Of a DNA stretch of 64,000 nucleotides, positions 7,523-16,775 are shown in pieces; position 1 is the first letter of the stretch, and every line of letters starts with the position of its first letter. The notes below the pieces were generated by a model that did no database searches, was not told the origin of the DNA, and was given only the letters and a program-made list of their open reading frames with translations. Where the stretch lies: contig NZ_CP051236.1 in the NCBI RefSeq assembly GCF_017794765.1, forward strand, positions 2,559,547 to 2,623,546, in the 5' to 3' direction. This DNA comes from Nitratireductor sp. (lineage in GTDB: Bacteria; Pseudomonadota; Alphaproteobacteria; Rhizobiales; Rhizobiaceae). The translations under genes and the position numbers were made by a program.

Positions 7523-8764
7523 ATGAGTTTTCCGATTGCCGCGCGCCGCATATCAAGCCGACGCTTATCATCCGGCATTGCCATGGCTGCTTGTGCAGTG
7601 TTGCTTTCCGCATGCAACTCCACAACGCCGAAGGTTGCGGTCAGCAAAAGCAAATCCAAAGAATACTTCGCAGAATCCGAATATGGCGTGAAAGCCAGTC
7701 CGCGTATTTCCACAAAATCCTCCAATCTGCGCCGGGGCGGGGGGCGATATCAGGTCGGAAAGCCCTACCAAATCAAGGGAAAGTGGTACCATCCCAAGGA
7801 AGATCCCGACTATGAGAAGGTCGGTGCAGCTTCCTGGTATGGTGACGCGTTTCATGGCCGGCTGACAGCCAATGGCGAAATCTATGACATGACGCATCTG
7901 ACAGCCGCGCATCCAACGATGCCGCTGCCCAGCTATGCGCGCGTAACCAATATGAACAACGGCAGTTCGGTTCTCGTGCGAGTGAACGACCGCGGGCCTT
8001 TCGCGCACAACCGGATCATCGATCTGTCTAAACGTGCCGCACAACTTCTCGATTACCAGAGCGCCGGCGTGGCTCAGGTTAAGGTCGAGTATGTGGGTCC
8101 CGCTCCGCTGGAAGGCCGTGACGACGAATATCTGATGGCATCCTACAGGCCAGGCGGCGTCGCGCCCGATCCTTCCGATGGTCTGGCCACCGGTGTGATG
8201 GTGGCCATGAATGGTCCCACACCGACAGCGACACTTCCAGGCGTGAGGGCCGCCGATGCCTTTGCCAGCCAGCCCGGCCTGACACCACCCACACCGATTG
8301 CGGCATCATCAGCGTTTGAATTGCCTAGTTCGGGGCCGATCGTGCCGGATCGTCCGCGCACGGCGCCGCTCGAGGCGGTTCCGCAGGATGTGGCGGCACT
8401 TTCCTATGCAGACCAGCGTGTCAGCGCTGCAGCAGGCGCCTTTGACAGCGTCCTGAAAGACAATGCGCTGCGTTCACAAGACGTCACACGCTGGTGGCGG
8501 CAGAAAAACGTAACGCTTCAATCCGAGCTTCCCAAGGATGCCGGCACGTTTGTGAGCGTGGGTGTCTGGAGGGAGCGGGCAGAAGCCGAGCTGCGGGCAC
8601 GGGAACTGGCAGCCTACGGCAAGACGCAGATTGAAACCGTATACGATGAAGCAGATGAAGTGCATTACGCGTTGAAAGTCACCCCCAGTGGGCAGTCGCT
8701 TGTGGACACGCTTCTGCAGGCAGCCTGGGCGAGCGGCGCGGATGACGCATTCATCGTGCGATAG
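7523..8764 (+). CDS. rlpA: Septal ring lytic transglycosylase RlpA family lipoprotein
   Basis: A 413-residue lipoprotein. The signal peptide ends in a lipobox (LLSAC) with C31 as lipidated residue. A double-psi beta-barrel covers about 99-190, with ASWYGDAFHGRLTANGE and RVNDRGPF, the conserved RlpA catalytic segments. After a low-complexity Pro/Ala linker, residues about 345-413 look like a SPOR domain, which binds denuded septal peptidoglycan. RlpA cleaves glycan strands lacking stem peptides during division. The ATG at 7523 follows GGGGGAG; an upstream in-frame start at 7466 would delay the signal peptide and is rejected. The next gene is a D,D-carboxypeptidase. Confidence 0.93.
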   Translation: MSFPIAARRISSRRLSSGIAMAACAVLLSACNSTTPKVAVSKSKSKEYFAESEYGVKASPRISTKSSNLRRGGGRYQVGKPYQIKGKWYHPKEDPDYEKVGAASWYGDAFHGRLTANGEIYDMTHLTAAHPTMPLPSYARVTNMNNGSSVLVRVNDRGPFAHNRIIDLSKRAAQLLDYQSAGVAQVKVEYVGPAPLEGRDDEYLMASYRPGGVAPDPSDGLATGVMVAMNGPTPTATLPGVRAADAFASQPGLTPPTPIAASSAFELPSSGPIVPDRPRTAPLEAVPQDVAALSYADQRVSAAAGAFDSVLKDNALRSQDVTRWWRQKNVTLQSELPKDAGTFVSVGVWRERAEAELRARELAAYGKTQIETVYDEADEVHYALKVTPSGQSLVDTLLQAAWASGADDAFIVR

Positions 8765-8851
8765 CCACGATACAGACCGCCGCCGGCGGTTGATTTTAAG
8801 GCTCTCATACCGCTAGTTTCAGGAGCTATTCCTGCGCTAGGGGGCGTTGTC

Positions 8852-10024
8852 TTGTTTGCCGCGTATAAAAGAACACTTGTTTTTGCCTGCTGCCTTCTGC
8901 TGCTGGGAAGCCAGGCAGTTATGGCCCAGCTTTTCGAAACCCGTGCAGCACAGGCTTATCTGGTCGAGGCAGAGACCGGAACGGTGCTTTTCTCGAAGAA
9001 TCCCGACGAGCGCATACCGCCTGCCTCACTAGCTAAACTGATGACGATGGAAGTCGTCTTCAACGCCATCAAGAGCGGGCGGCTTTCGCTGAGCGACGAA
9101 TTTTATGTCAGTGAGCATGCCTGGCGGACCGGCGGAGCGGTGTCCGGCACCTCCACCATGTTCGCTGAAATCAAGTCCTCCGTGCCGCTCGAAGCGTTGA
9201 TCCAGGGCGTGATTGTCCAGTCTGCCAACGACGGTTGCATCATCATCGCCGAGGGAATGGCCGGTTCGGAAGAGAACTTCGCCCAGTTGATGACCGAGCG
9301 GGCGAGAAAGATCGGCTTGAGAGACTCGGTCTTTGTGAATGCGACGGGCCTGCCCGCCGAAGGGCAGTATGTCACGATGCGGGACCTGGTTACGCTGGCG
9401 ATGCATCTGCAGCGGGAGTATCCGGAGTTCTACAAATACTATTCTCAGGAATCCTTCACCTGGAACAAGATTCTGCAACGCAACCGCAATCCGCTTCTGC
9501 GCATGGATATCGGGGCCGAAGGTCTCAAGACCGGGTTCACGGAAGCGTCCGGCTATGCAATCGTTGGTGCGGTGAACCGGAACGGGCGCCGCTTGTTTGC
9601 CGCCATGAGCGGACTTTCAAGCGAAAGCGAACGGGCGGAGGAAGCCCGCAAGCTGCTGGATTGGGGCATTCGTGCCTTTGAAAAGATCGAGCTTTTCAAA
9701 GCCGGCGAAACAATTGGCCGGGTTTCGGTTTTCGGAGGTGACAAGCCCGAGCTGGCCGTGCGAGCCGAGGGGCCGATCGCCATTTTTCGCCCCATCACCA
9801 ATGCAGACCGCTTGCGTGCGCGCATCGTTTATCAGGGCCCGATCCCGGCTCCCGTGGAAGAGGGCGACCGGGTTGGTACGCTCAAGGTCTGGATCGGCGA
9901 TACGCTGAGCCAGGAGACGCCTCTCTATGCGGCAGAACGTGTCGGAAAAGGAGGGCTTCCAGACCGGGCGCTTGACGCTGTGGGTGAATTGTTGATCGGC
10001 TGGCTACGCAAATACCGCTCCTGA
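8852..10024 (+). CDS. D-alanyl-D-alanine carboxypeptidase (penicillin-binding protein 5/6 type)
   Basis: A 390-residue periplasmic serine peptidase of family S11 that trims the terminal D-Ala from peptidoglycan pentapeptides. A signal peptide covers residues 1-25 (cut near VMA-QLF). The three penicillin-binding motifs are S59-LA-K62, S124-A-N126 and K226-T-G228. The C-terminal part forms the PBP5 beta domain and ends in an amphipathic segment (LLIGWLRKYRS) that probably anchors it to the membrane. The start is a TTG at 8852 after AGGGGG. It lies 87 bases after rlpA and is followed by tmk, a conserved rhizobial order. Confidence 0.94.
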   Translation: MFAAYKRTLVFACCLLLLGSQAVMAQLFETRAAQAYLVEAETGTVLFSKNPDERIPPASLAKLMTMEVVFNAIKSGRLSLSDEFYVSEHAWRTGGAVSGTSTMFAEIKSSVPLEALIQGVIVQSANDGCIIIAEGMAGSEENFAQLMTERARKIGLRDSVFVNATGLPAEGQYVTMRDLVTLAMHLQREYPEFYKYYSQESFTWNKILQRNRNPLLRMDIGAEGLKTGFTEASGYAIVGAVNRNGRRLFAAMSGLSSESERAEEARKLLDWGIRAFEKIELFKAGETIGRVSVFGGDKPELAVRAEGPIAIFRPITNADRLRARIVYQGPIPAPVEEGDRVGTLKVWIGDTLSQETPLYAAERVGKGGLPDRALDAVGELLIGWLRKYRS

Positions 10025-10149
10025 CAGGGGCTCGGTTCAAACAGCCGTTTACACAACGCATATCAGCATGGACCTTCACCAGACGAAGGCCTAAGTAGGT
10101 TTCGGTCGGCAATGACGCCGCGCGCAATTTGGAAGAGGAACAACATCTC

Positions 10150-10815
10150 TTGTCTCGCGGATTCTTCATTACATTCGAGGGGGGCGAGGGGGCTGGAAAA
10201 TCGACTCAGATCACGCAGCTTGCGGCCAGTCTGCGAGAGCAGGGGCACGATGTCATGATCACGCGTGAGCCCGGCGGCTCTTCGGGGGCAGAAGCGGTTC
10301 GGCATGTTCTCCTGTCGGGGGCGGCTGAGCCGTTTGGGCCGGCGATGGAGGCCATTCTTTTCGCGGCAGCACGTTCCGACCATGTAGAGCAGGTCATCCG
10401 CCCGGCGATCGAACGGGGAACTATCGTTCTGTGCGACCGTTTTTTGGATTCCTCGCGAGTCTACCAGGGCGTAACAGGCAATCTCGATCGCGATTTCATG
10501 CAAAGTCTTGAGCGTGTCACGGTCAATGACATGGTGCCGGATCTGACGCTCATCCTCGACATCGACCCTGAGGAGGGGCTGCGGCGGGCCAATGCAAGAC
10601 GTGGAACCGAAGCGCCGGATCGCTTCGAGAAGGAAGCGCTCGCCACGCACCGCCGCCGAAGAAAAGCGTTTCTCGAAATCGCCAAGGCGGAACCGGAGCG
10701 CTGTGTGGTGATCGACGCAGCGATGCCCGCCGACAGGGTCACCACTGCCGTTCAGCGGGCCGTTCAACAGGCCATGGCCAAGTCCCAGATGCGCGGTGCA
10801 AGGAGCGAGGCCTGA
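10150..10815 (+). CDS. tmk: Thymidylate kinase (dTMP kinase)
   Basis: A 221-residue P-loop kinase that phosphorylates dTMP to dTDP. The P-loop GGEGAGKST spans residues 11-19, the substrate motif [12 protein letters not shown] lies near 97-108, and the lid region [16 protein letters not shown] near 148. I prefer the TTG at 10150, which gives the standard opening [11 protein letters not shown] and sits 11 bases after GGAAGAGG. A TTG at 10129 in the same frame would add seven residues. The stop overlaps holB as TGATG. Confidence 0.96.
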   Translation: MSRGFFITFEGGEGAGKSTQITQLAASLREQGHDVMITREPGGSSGAEAVRHVLLSGAAEPFGPAMEAILFAAARSDHVEQVIRPAIERGTIVLCDRFLDSSRVYQGVTGNLDRDFMQSLERVTVNDMVPDLTLILDIDPEEGLRRANARRGTEAPDRFEKEALATHRRRRKAFLEIAKAEPERCVVIDAAMPADRVTTAVQRAVQQAMAKSQMRGARSEA

Positions 10816-11858
10816 TGTTTGAACGCACCGCGCCGGAACGCTTCGATACATTGCCGGAAATCCCAGAGCCCTCGGAAAATCCGCTGCTGGTCGGTCATCA
10901 ACGGGTGGCCGACATGCTGGCCGGCGCCTACCGGGCGGGTAAACTGCATCACGGGCTTCTTTTTGCCGGTCCTCCCGGCATAGGGAAGGCAACACTCGCC
11001 TTTCATCTTGCCAATCATCTTTTTGCCTATCCACGAGCGGAAGATGCACCAGAGCACCTGTCTGTGCCCGATCCCAAATCGCAGGCTTTCCGACTGATCG
11101 CGCAGGATGCACATCCCTCGCTGCTGCATCTGACGCGGCCTTTCGTGGAACGGGACAAGAAGTTCAAGACCGTCATCACAGTGGATGAAATCCGCCGCAT
11201 CCAGCGGTTTTTGTCCCTGACGCCGCATGATGGCGGGTACCGGGTCGTGATCGTCGATCCGGCAGACGACCTCAACATCAGTGCTGCCAACGCACTTCTG
11301 AAGAGCCTTGAGGAACCGCCTCCGCGAACGGTCTTCATTTTGATCACCCATTCGGCTGGGCGGCTCCTTCCCACAATCCGCTCGCGCTGCCAGATCGTAC
11401 GCCTTCAACCGCTTGCGGCAGCGGATCTTGCAGGACTGTTGCGCTCGTTGGGCACCGCCGATGGCGGCAGCGATGAGGAGATCGCTGCACGAGCGCAAGG
11501 CAGTGTGCGCAACGCGATTCTTCTTTCGCAGTTCGGCGGCGCCGAAATTGCCGATGTTCTGCACAAACTGGTCTCGGGACGCAATTTCGACGCCGCCGAA
11601 GCGCTGCGTCTCGGCGAAGCCGTCAGCGGACGCGAGCGGGACGTTCAATTCTCGATCTTCAACCGAACGGTGCTCGACATGATCAATCAGTTCGCTACAG
11701 CGCGAGCCGAAGCCGGGGACACGCGGGGCGCTGCGGCGGCAGCCGACCTCTGGGACGAGATAAACACGGCAATCCGCGATGCGGAAACATTCAATCTCGA
11801 CCGCAAGCAGCATGCCTCCGGCATTGCCGCGAAGCTTAATGCCGCATTCAACGCATGA
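10815..11858 (+). CDS. holB: DNA polymerase III subunit delta'
   Basis: A 347-residue AAA+ protein of the clamp-loader complex that loads the beta clamp onto primed DNA. Walker A GPPGIGKAT lies at residues 52-60. SANALLKSLEEPP (around 155-170) is the sensor-like helix common to clamp-loader subunits, and RSRCQIVRL around 190 contains the arginine finger. It is translationally coupled to tmk by a one-base overlap. tmk-holB-metG-tatD is a conserved alphaproteobacterial order. Confidence 0.94.
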   Translation: MFERTAPERFDTLPEIPEPSENPLLVGHQRVADMLAGAYRAGKLHHGLLFAGPPGIGKATLAFHLANHLFAYPRAEDAPEHLSVPDPKSQAFRLIAQDAHPSLLHLTRPFVERDKKFKTVITVDEIRRIQRFLSLTPHDGGYRVVIVDPADDLNISAANALLKSLEEPPPRTVFILITHSAGRLLPTIRSRCQIVRLQPLAAADLAGLLRSLGTADGGSDEEIAARAQGSVRNAILLSQFGGAEIADVLHKLVSGRNFDAAEALRLGEAVSGRERDVQFSIFNRTVLDMINQFATARAEAGDTRGAAAAADLWDEINTAIRDAETFNLDRKQHASGIAAKLNAAFNA

Positions 11859-11941
11859 AGACGTCCGTTGGGCTGGCATGAGCATGCGTGATGCGCTATC
11901 TGGGCGTCATCTAGCAATTTGTTTTCTGGACGTTCTTCCCA

Positions 11942-13501
11942 ATGGCTCGCGATAAGTTTTACATCACCACGCCCATTTTCTATCCCAACGGCAAACCCCA
12001 TATCGGGCATGCCTATACGGTGATCGCGACAGATGCGATGGCGCGTTTCCAGCGGCTTGATGGCAAGGATGTGTTCTTCCTGACCGGCACCGACGAGCAC
12101 GGGCTGAAGATGCAGCAGACCGCGGACAAGGAGGGCATCACACCCCAGGCGCTCGCCGACCGCAACACAGCCGTTTTCCGGGACATGATTGCCGCGCTGG
12201 GCGGCTCCAATGACCAGTTCATCCGCACCACCGAGGAACGGCACCATCGCGCCTGCCAGGCGATCTGGAAAAAGATGGCCGACAATGGCGACATCTATCT
12301 GGATCGCTATTCTGGCTGGTACTCCGTACGGCAGGAAGCCTATTTCGACGAAAGCGAAACGACGGTCGGCGAGGATGGCGTACGCCGAGAACCTCTGGGT
12401 TCCCCCGTGGAATGGAACGAGGAGGAAACCTATTTTTTCCGTCTTTCCGCCTATCAGGACAAGCTGCTCGCCCATTACGAGGCCAATCCAGAATTTATCG
12501 GTCCGGCCGAACGCCGCAACGAAGTGATGAGCTTCGTGCGCTCGGGCCTGAAAGATCTCTCGATATCGCGCTCGACATTCAACTGGGGCGTTCCCGTGCC
12601 TGGCGACGAAAAGCATGTGATGTATGTGTGGGTCGACGCGCTCACCAACTACATCACCGCTACAGGCTATCCCGACACGAATGCCGAGCGCTGGTCCTTT
12701 TGGCCGGCGAATGTGCACGTGATCGGGAAGGATATCGTGCGATTTCATGCCGTCTACTGGCCGGCATTCCTGATGTCAGCGGGCATAGAGCTGCCCAAAC
12801 GCGTCTACGCTCATGGCTTCCTGTTCAACCGCGGGGAGAAAATGTCCAAATCAGTCGGCAACGTGGTCGATCCCTTCGCACTGATCGAGCATTACGGGCT
12901 CGATGCGGTGCGGTATTTCTTCCTGCGCGAAGTGCCGTTTGGCCAGGATGGCAGCTACAGCCATGATGCCATCGTCAACCGCACCAACGCTGATCTGGCG
13001 AATGATCTGGGCAATCTTGCCCAGCGCTCGCTTTCGATGATTGCCAAGAATTGCGGCGGTGCTGTGCCCGAGAAGGGCACGCCTGGCGAGGAGGACCTGA
13101 CCATTCTGAAGCGCGCTGGCGAGGCGCTCGAAACGGCGCGCACGGCCATGGAGACCCAGGCTCTGCATCAGGCGCTCGCTGCGATTTTCAACGTGGTGGC
13201 CGAGGCAAATCGCTATTTCGCAGGGCAGGAACCCTGGGCGCTAAAGAAAACGGACCCTGCGCGTATGCAGTCCGTCCTTTATACGACCGCCGAGCTGGTG
13301 CGTCGTGTGGCCATCCTCTGCCAGCCCTTCATACCGGGTTCGGCCGAGAAGCTGCTCGACCTTCTGGCCGTCGACAAAGACGCGCGTTCGTTTGCCCATC
13401 TTGGAGAGGCAAACGCCCTGGTGTCCGGCACCGCCCTACCGGCTCCGCAGCCGGTCTTCCCACGCTATGTCGAACCCAAGGCGGACGGTGAGGGGGCCTG
13501 A
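11942..13501 (+). CDS. metG: Methionyl-tRNA synthetase
   Basis: A 519-residue class I aminoacyl-tRNA synthetase that charges tRNA-Met. The HIGH box appears as PHIGHAY at residues 19-25 and the KMSKS loop as EKMSKSVG near 300. The connective-peptide region has the zinc-free short form ([11 protein letters not shown] near 123-133) without the knuckle cysteines of longer enzymes. There is no C-terminal EMAP-type tRNA-binding domain, consistent with the 500-520 residue subclass. Spacing is 83 bases from holB and 5 bases to tatD. Confidence 0.97.
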   Translation: MARDKFYITTPIFYPNGKPHIGHAYTVIATDAMARFQRLDGKDVFFLTGTDEHGLKMQQTADKEGITPQALADRNTAVFRDMIAALGGSNDQFIRTTEERHHRACQAIWKKMADNGDIYLDRYSGWYSVRQEAYFDESETTVGEDGVRREPLGSPVEWNEEETYFFRLSAYQDKLLAHYEANPEFIGPAERRNEVMSFVRSGLKDLSISRSTFNWGVPVPGDEKHVMYVWVDALTNYITATGYPDTNAERWSFWPANVHVIGKDIVRFHAVYWPAFLMSAGIELPKRVYAHGFLFNRGEKMSKSVGNVVDPFALIEHYGLDAVRYFFLREVPFGQDGSYSHDAIVNRTNADLANDLGNLAQRSLSMIAKNCGGAVPEKGTPGEEDLTILKRAGEALETARTAMETQALHQALAAIFNVVAEANRYFAGQEPWALKKTDPARMQSVLYTTAELVRRVAILCQPFIPGSAEKLLDLLAVDKDARSFAHLGEANALVSGTALPAPQPVFPRYVEPKADGEGA

Positions 13502-13506
13502 TATAG

Positions 13507-14295
13507 ATGCTGGTCGACAGCCATTGCCATCTGGATTTTCCCGATTTCGAGGAGGATCGGGCGGGTTTCATCGAGCGTGCTGGTGAAGCCGGCGTCGGCC
13601 TCATGGTGACGATATCGACCCGCGTGCGTCAGTTTGACCGCATTCGGGCGATAGCCGAGGCGCATGAGAACGTCTTTTGTTCCGTTGGCACTCATCCGCA
13701 CAATGCGGATGAGGAGCTGGACGTGACAGCCGACGAACTTGTTCAGCTTGCCGGCCATCGCAAGGTGGTCGCCATAGGTGAAGCCGGACTCGACTATTTC
13801 TATGACAAGGCTCCGCGCGACGCCCAGGCTCAGGGCTTTCGCACGCATATCGAGGCGGCTCGCCAGACAGGTTTGCCGCTCGTCATTCATGCGCGCAATG
13901 CCGATGACGACATGATCGCCATTCTCAAGGACGAAACAGGGAAGGGGGCCTTTCCCTTCATTCTGCACTGTTTTTCTTCCGGCGCTTCCCTTGCCAAAGC
14001 AGGCGTCGAGCTGGGTGGCTATATCTCGTTCTCGGGTATTCTGACGTTCCGCAATTCGCAGGAATTGCGCGACATAGCCAAAACTGTGCCGCGCGACCGG
14101 CTGCTAGTCGAGACCGATGCGCCGTATCTTGCGCCCGTACCCAGACGCGGCAAGCGCAATGAGCCAGCTTTTGTTGCGCATACGGCGCATGTCCTGGCCG
14201 AAACCATCGGTCTTTCCGACGAAGAAACGGCTCGCCTGACAACGGAGAACTTTTTCCGGCTGTTCACGAAAGTGCCACGGGACGCCTTGCGGTGA
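13507..14295 (+). CDS. TatD family metal-dependent hydrolase
   Basis: A 262-residue TIM-barrel hydrolase with two metal ions. Ligands visible are the HxH in DSHCHLD (H6, H8), E95-A-G in AIGEAGLDYF, the VIHAR segment near 125, and TDAPYLAP near 206 carrying the catalytic Asp. TatD proteins act as 3'-5' DNA exonucleases in repair, and some have D-aminoacyl-tRNA deacylase-like folds. Its location directly after metG is conserved in many bacteria, where it is often called ycfH. Its stop overlaps the next gene's GTG start. Confidence 0.93.
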   Translation: MLVDSHCHLDFPDFEEDRAGFIERAGEAGVGLMVTISTRVRQFDRIRAIAEAHENVFCSVGTHPHNADEELDVTADELVQLAGHRKVVAIGEAGLDYFYDKAPRDAQAQGFRTHIEAARQTGLPLVIHARNADDDMIAILKDETGKGAFPFILHCFSSGASLAKAGVELGGYISFSGILTFRNSQELRDIAKTVPRDRLLVETDAPYLAPVPRRGKRNEPAFVAHTAHVLAETIGLSDEETARLTTENFFRLFTKVPRDALR

Positions 14296-15116
14296 ACGAT
14301 GTTTTGCGCCTGACCATTCTGGGATGCGGTTCGTCGCCGGGAACGCCACGGATCACCGGAGACTGGGGCGCCTGTAATCCTGACAATCCAAGAAACCGGC
14401 GCCGCCGCTGCGCTGCAATGGTCGAACGCATCTCCAAGAACGGCGGCACCACGCGTGTTGTGATCGACACGGGACCGGATTTCCGGGAGCAGATGATTTC
14501 TGCCGGCGTCGACAGGCTGGATGCGGCCGTCTACACCCATCCTCACGCAGATCACATACACGGTATCGACGATCTTCGCGGTTATGTCCTCAACCAACGC
14601 CATCTGATGGATGTCTATGCGGACAAGCCGACACTGGAGCGTCTGAACGAAGCCTTTGGCTATTGCTTCGAAACGCCGCCGGGCAGCAATTATCCGCCGA
14701 TCCTGAAGGCATGTCCCATCAGTCATGAGGCGGAATTCTCCATTCAGGGCGCTGGCGGTAAAATCTCATTTATTCCGCTGCCTCAGATACATGGCGATAT
14801 TCTTTCACTTGGATATCGCGTTGGCGGCTTCGCCTATTGTCCTGACGTCAGCGCGTTTCCAGACGACACTCCGGCGCTGATTTCAGGCGCCGACACATTG
14901 ATCATCGATGCACTGCAGTATCGTCCGCACCCGAGCCATTTTTCGCTTGATGAAGCGCTGGACTGGATTGAGCGTCTCGCACCAAGACGCGCGGTGCTGA
15001 CACATATGCATATACCGCTCGACTATGAGACCGTGTTGCGGGAGACGCCGGACCATGTGGAACCGGCTTTTGACGGCATGGTGCTCGAATTGCCCATTGA
15101 GGAGGACATGGAATGA
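14292..15116 (+). CDS. Metallo-beta-lactamase fold hydrolase, PhnP-like
   Basis: A 274-residue MBL-fold hydrolase. The signature THPHADHIHGID at residues 82-93 provides H83, H85, D87 and H88, and GCGSSPGTPR near residue 11 is typical of the RNase Z / PhnP group. Members hydrolyse phosphodiesters (PhnP acts on cyclic ribose phosphates). No phn genes are nearby, so the role remains open. It starts at GTG overlapping the tatD stop (GTGA) and ends overlapping the YbaK gene (ATGA), so all three are coupled. Confidence 0.9.
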   Translation: MNDVLRLTILGCGSSPGTPRITGDWGACNPDNPRNRRRRCAAMVERISKNGGTTRVVIDTGPDFREQMISAGVDRLDAAVYTHPHADHIHGIDDLRGYVLNQRHLMDVYADKPTLERLNEAFGYCFETPPGSNYPPILKACPISHEAEFSIQGAGGKISFIPLPQIHGDILSLGYRVGGFAYCPDVSAFPDDTPALISGADTLIIDALQYRPHPSHFSLDEALDWIERLAPRRAVLTHMHIPLDYETVLRETPDHVEPAFDGMVLELPIEEDME

Positions 15117-15583
15117 GCAAGAGCATCAAACGCGTGCAGCAAGCGGCAGAATCTGCCGGGCTGACAATCGAAATCAAACGGATGGGCGAATCCACGCGAA
15201 CCGCCGAAGAAGCCGCAAGCCAATGTGGCTGCAGCGTCGCGCAGATCGTGAAATCCCTGATTTTTCAGGGCGAACAGAGCCAGAAGCTTTATCTGTTCCT
15301 GGTTTCGGGCAGCCGTCAGTTGAACACCGCCAAGGCAGCGGCGCTGGTCGGTGAAACCTTGAGGCGCGCGGATCCGCGGCATATTCGAGATGTAACAGGT
15401 TTCGCGATCGGAGGCGTGTCACCACTCGGGCAGCCCGATGAGGTTGCGCGCTTTGGGGACGAGAGCCTTCTGGCGTTCGATGTGGTGTGGGCGGCGGCAG
15501 GAGCTCACGACGCGGTATTTTCCGCAGAGCCGGCCGCGCTTTTCAACGCCGCAGGCGTGGAGAAAGCCGATATCGCGCAATAA
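15113..15583 (+). CDS. YbaK/EbsC family protein (prolyl-tRNA deacylase-like)
   Basis: A 156-residue single-domain protein of the YbaK/ProX editing family. These enzymes hydrolyse mischarged aminoacyl-tRNAs such as Cys-tRNA-Pro or Ala-tRNA-Pro. The conserved lysine lies in AQIVKSLIF (about 42-50), and the GFAIGGVSPLG loop near 96-106 is diagnostic. The specific substrate is not evident. It overlaps the preceding gene by four bases and appears to end the operon. Confidence 0.9.
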   Translation: MSKSIKRVQQAAESAGLTIEIKRMGESTRTAEEAASQCGCSVAQIVKSLIFQGEQSQKLYLFLVSGSRQLNTAKAAALVGETLRRADPRHIRDVTGFAIGGVSPLGQPDEVARFGDESLLAFDVVWAAAGAHDAVFSAEPAALFNAAGVEKADIAQ

Positions 15584-15797
15584 ACGAGCAGTCGGACGGC
15601 TGAAGCCATGCATATTAAGTTCCATAATCTATCTTATGCGATCTCTTGACGGATCGGGGTAGGTTCAAGGTTGAAGCACGACATGCGAATGAAACCAACG
15701 TGTTGGCTTGCGAAATTAGGCCGCAATCAAGCGCCCTGCTCACAGCTGCGCATCGCGGCTCCCGAAACGGGCCTTCCGGAAATGTGATCAGATTTAC

Positions 15798-16676
15798 CTA
15801 CGCAATTTCTTCCACCGTCAGGCGCATGCTGCCCGCCAACGTCTCGCCTTGAGCAAGACGACGAAGGCCACCGAGATCGGCGTGATGAAAACCGTTTGCC
15901 GTATGAGACATCGGCTCAAAACAGACAAACTCGAAATCAGGCGGCGGTGAAAAGAGCATATATCGTGAGAAGATCGGGTCTGCATCGATGGTCGCCCCAA
16001 GCCCGAGCTCGGGCCAGTTCAGCCTGGCCCGGCAGTCCCATCCTTCAAAACAGTTGTTGAGCCCATGATCAGGCAGGAGCCGCGGCTCTGAAAAATCTAC
16101 TGTTTCGGGCAGCGGCAGGTTCTCGTCCGGAACGTGGTAATCATCTTCCGTCCACCAGGACAGCGCGTGCGCCTGCAGGGTCATCCGGGGCGTTCGGGGA
16201 AAATATGGATGCAGGCCAAGGCCGAACGGCATGGCGCCCCCGCCCCTGTTCTCCACCTCGATCCACATCGTCAGACAATTACGGTCAAGCGTAAACCGCT
16301 GCGCCGCCCTATAGGTGTAAGGAGAGCATGAACTCCCCTCATGATGCATCTCAAGTGCAACGGAACAAGCAGTCCGCTCCATCACGCTCCAGTCGCTCTT
16401 CCAGCCCTCGCCGTGGATGTAGAATGGGGGTACGTCATTGGGTTCGAACGTATAGGTTTGACCTTCATAGTCGAATGTATTCCCGCCAACCCGGTTGGAA
16501 AAAGGCACCATCGGGAAACATGCCGTATCCGTCGGTCCGAACGCATCCTTCTCGCCCGCAAACGGCCGCATGAACGGCTGTCCATTACGATGATATCCGT
16601 CCAGAAGCACACCAAAGCGTGGTGACACCCGCACACGCAAATCCGTGCTTTCCAAAAAAATCGTACCGTCCGGCAT
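15798..16676 (-). CDS. Aldose 1-epimerase family protein
   Basis: A 292-residue galactose-mutarotase-like beta-sandwich protein that should interconvert alpha and beta anomers of a sugar. The FYIHGEGW segment near residues 86-93 supplies a catalytic His, LHPYFPR near 160 a second conserved His, and the C-terminal CFEPMSHTANGF the likely general-base Glu. I chose the ATG at 16676 because GGGGGAAC precedes it closely; in-frame starts extend to 16712 without a better ribosome site. It is shorter than E. coli GalM (about 346) and may act on another hexose. No sugar operon is adjacent. Confidence 0.87.
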   Translation of the reverse strand: MPDGTIFLESTDLRVRVSPRFGVLLDGYHRNGQPFMRPFAGEKDAFGPTDTACFPMVPFSNRVGGNTFDYEGQTYTFEPNDVPPFYIHGEGWKSDWSVMERTACSVALEMHHEGSSCSPYTYRAAQRFTLDRNCLTMWIEVENRGGGAMPFGLGLHPYFPRTPRMTLQAHALSWWTEDDYHVPDENLPLPETVDFSEPRLLPDHGLNNCFEGWDCRARLNWPELGLGATIDADPIFSRYMLFSPPPDFEFVCFEPMSHTANGFHHADLGGLRRLAQGETLAGSMRLTVEEIA

Positions 16677-16775
16677 TGTTCCCCCAAACATCTCACAGCC
16701 CGGGCCAAGCAATACAACAAGCCTGTCTGCGAAACCATCCGCCCAAGTGTCGGGAGAGTGATTTGAGAGGTCCGG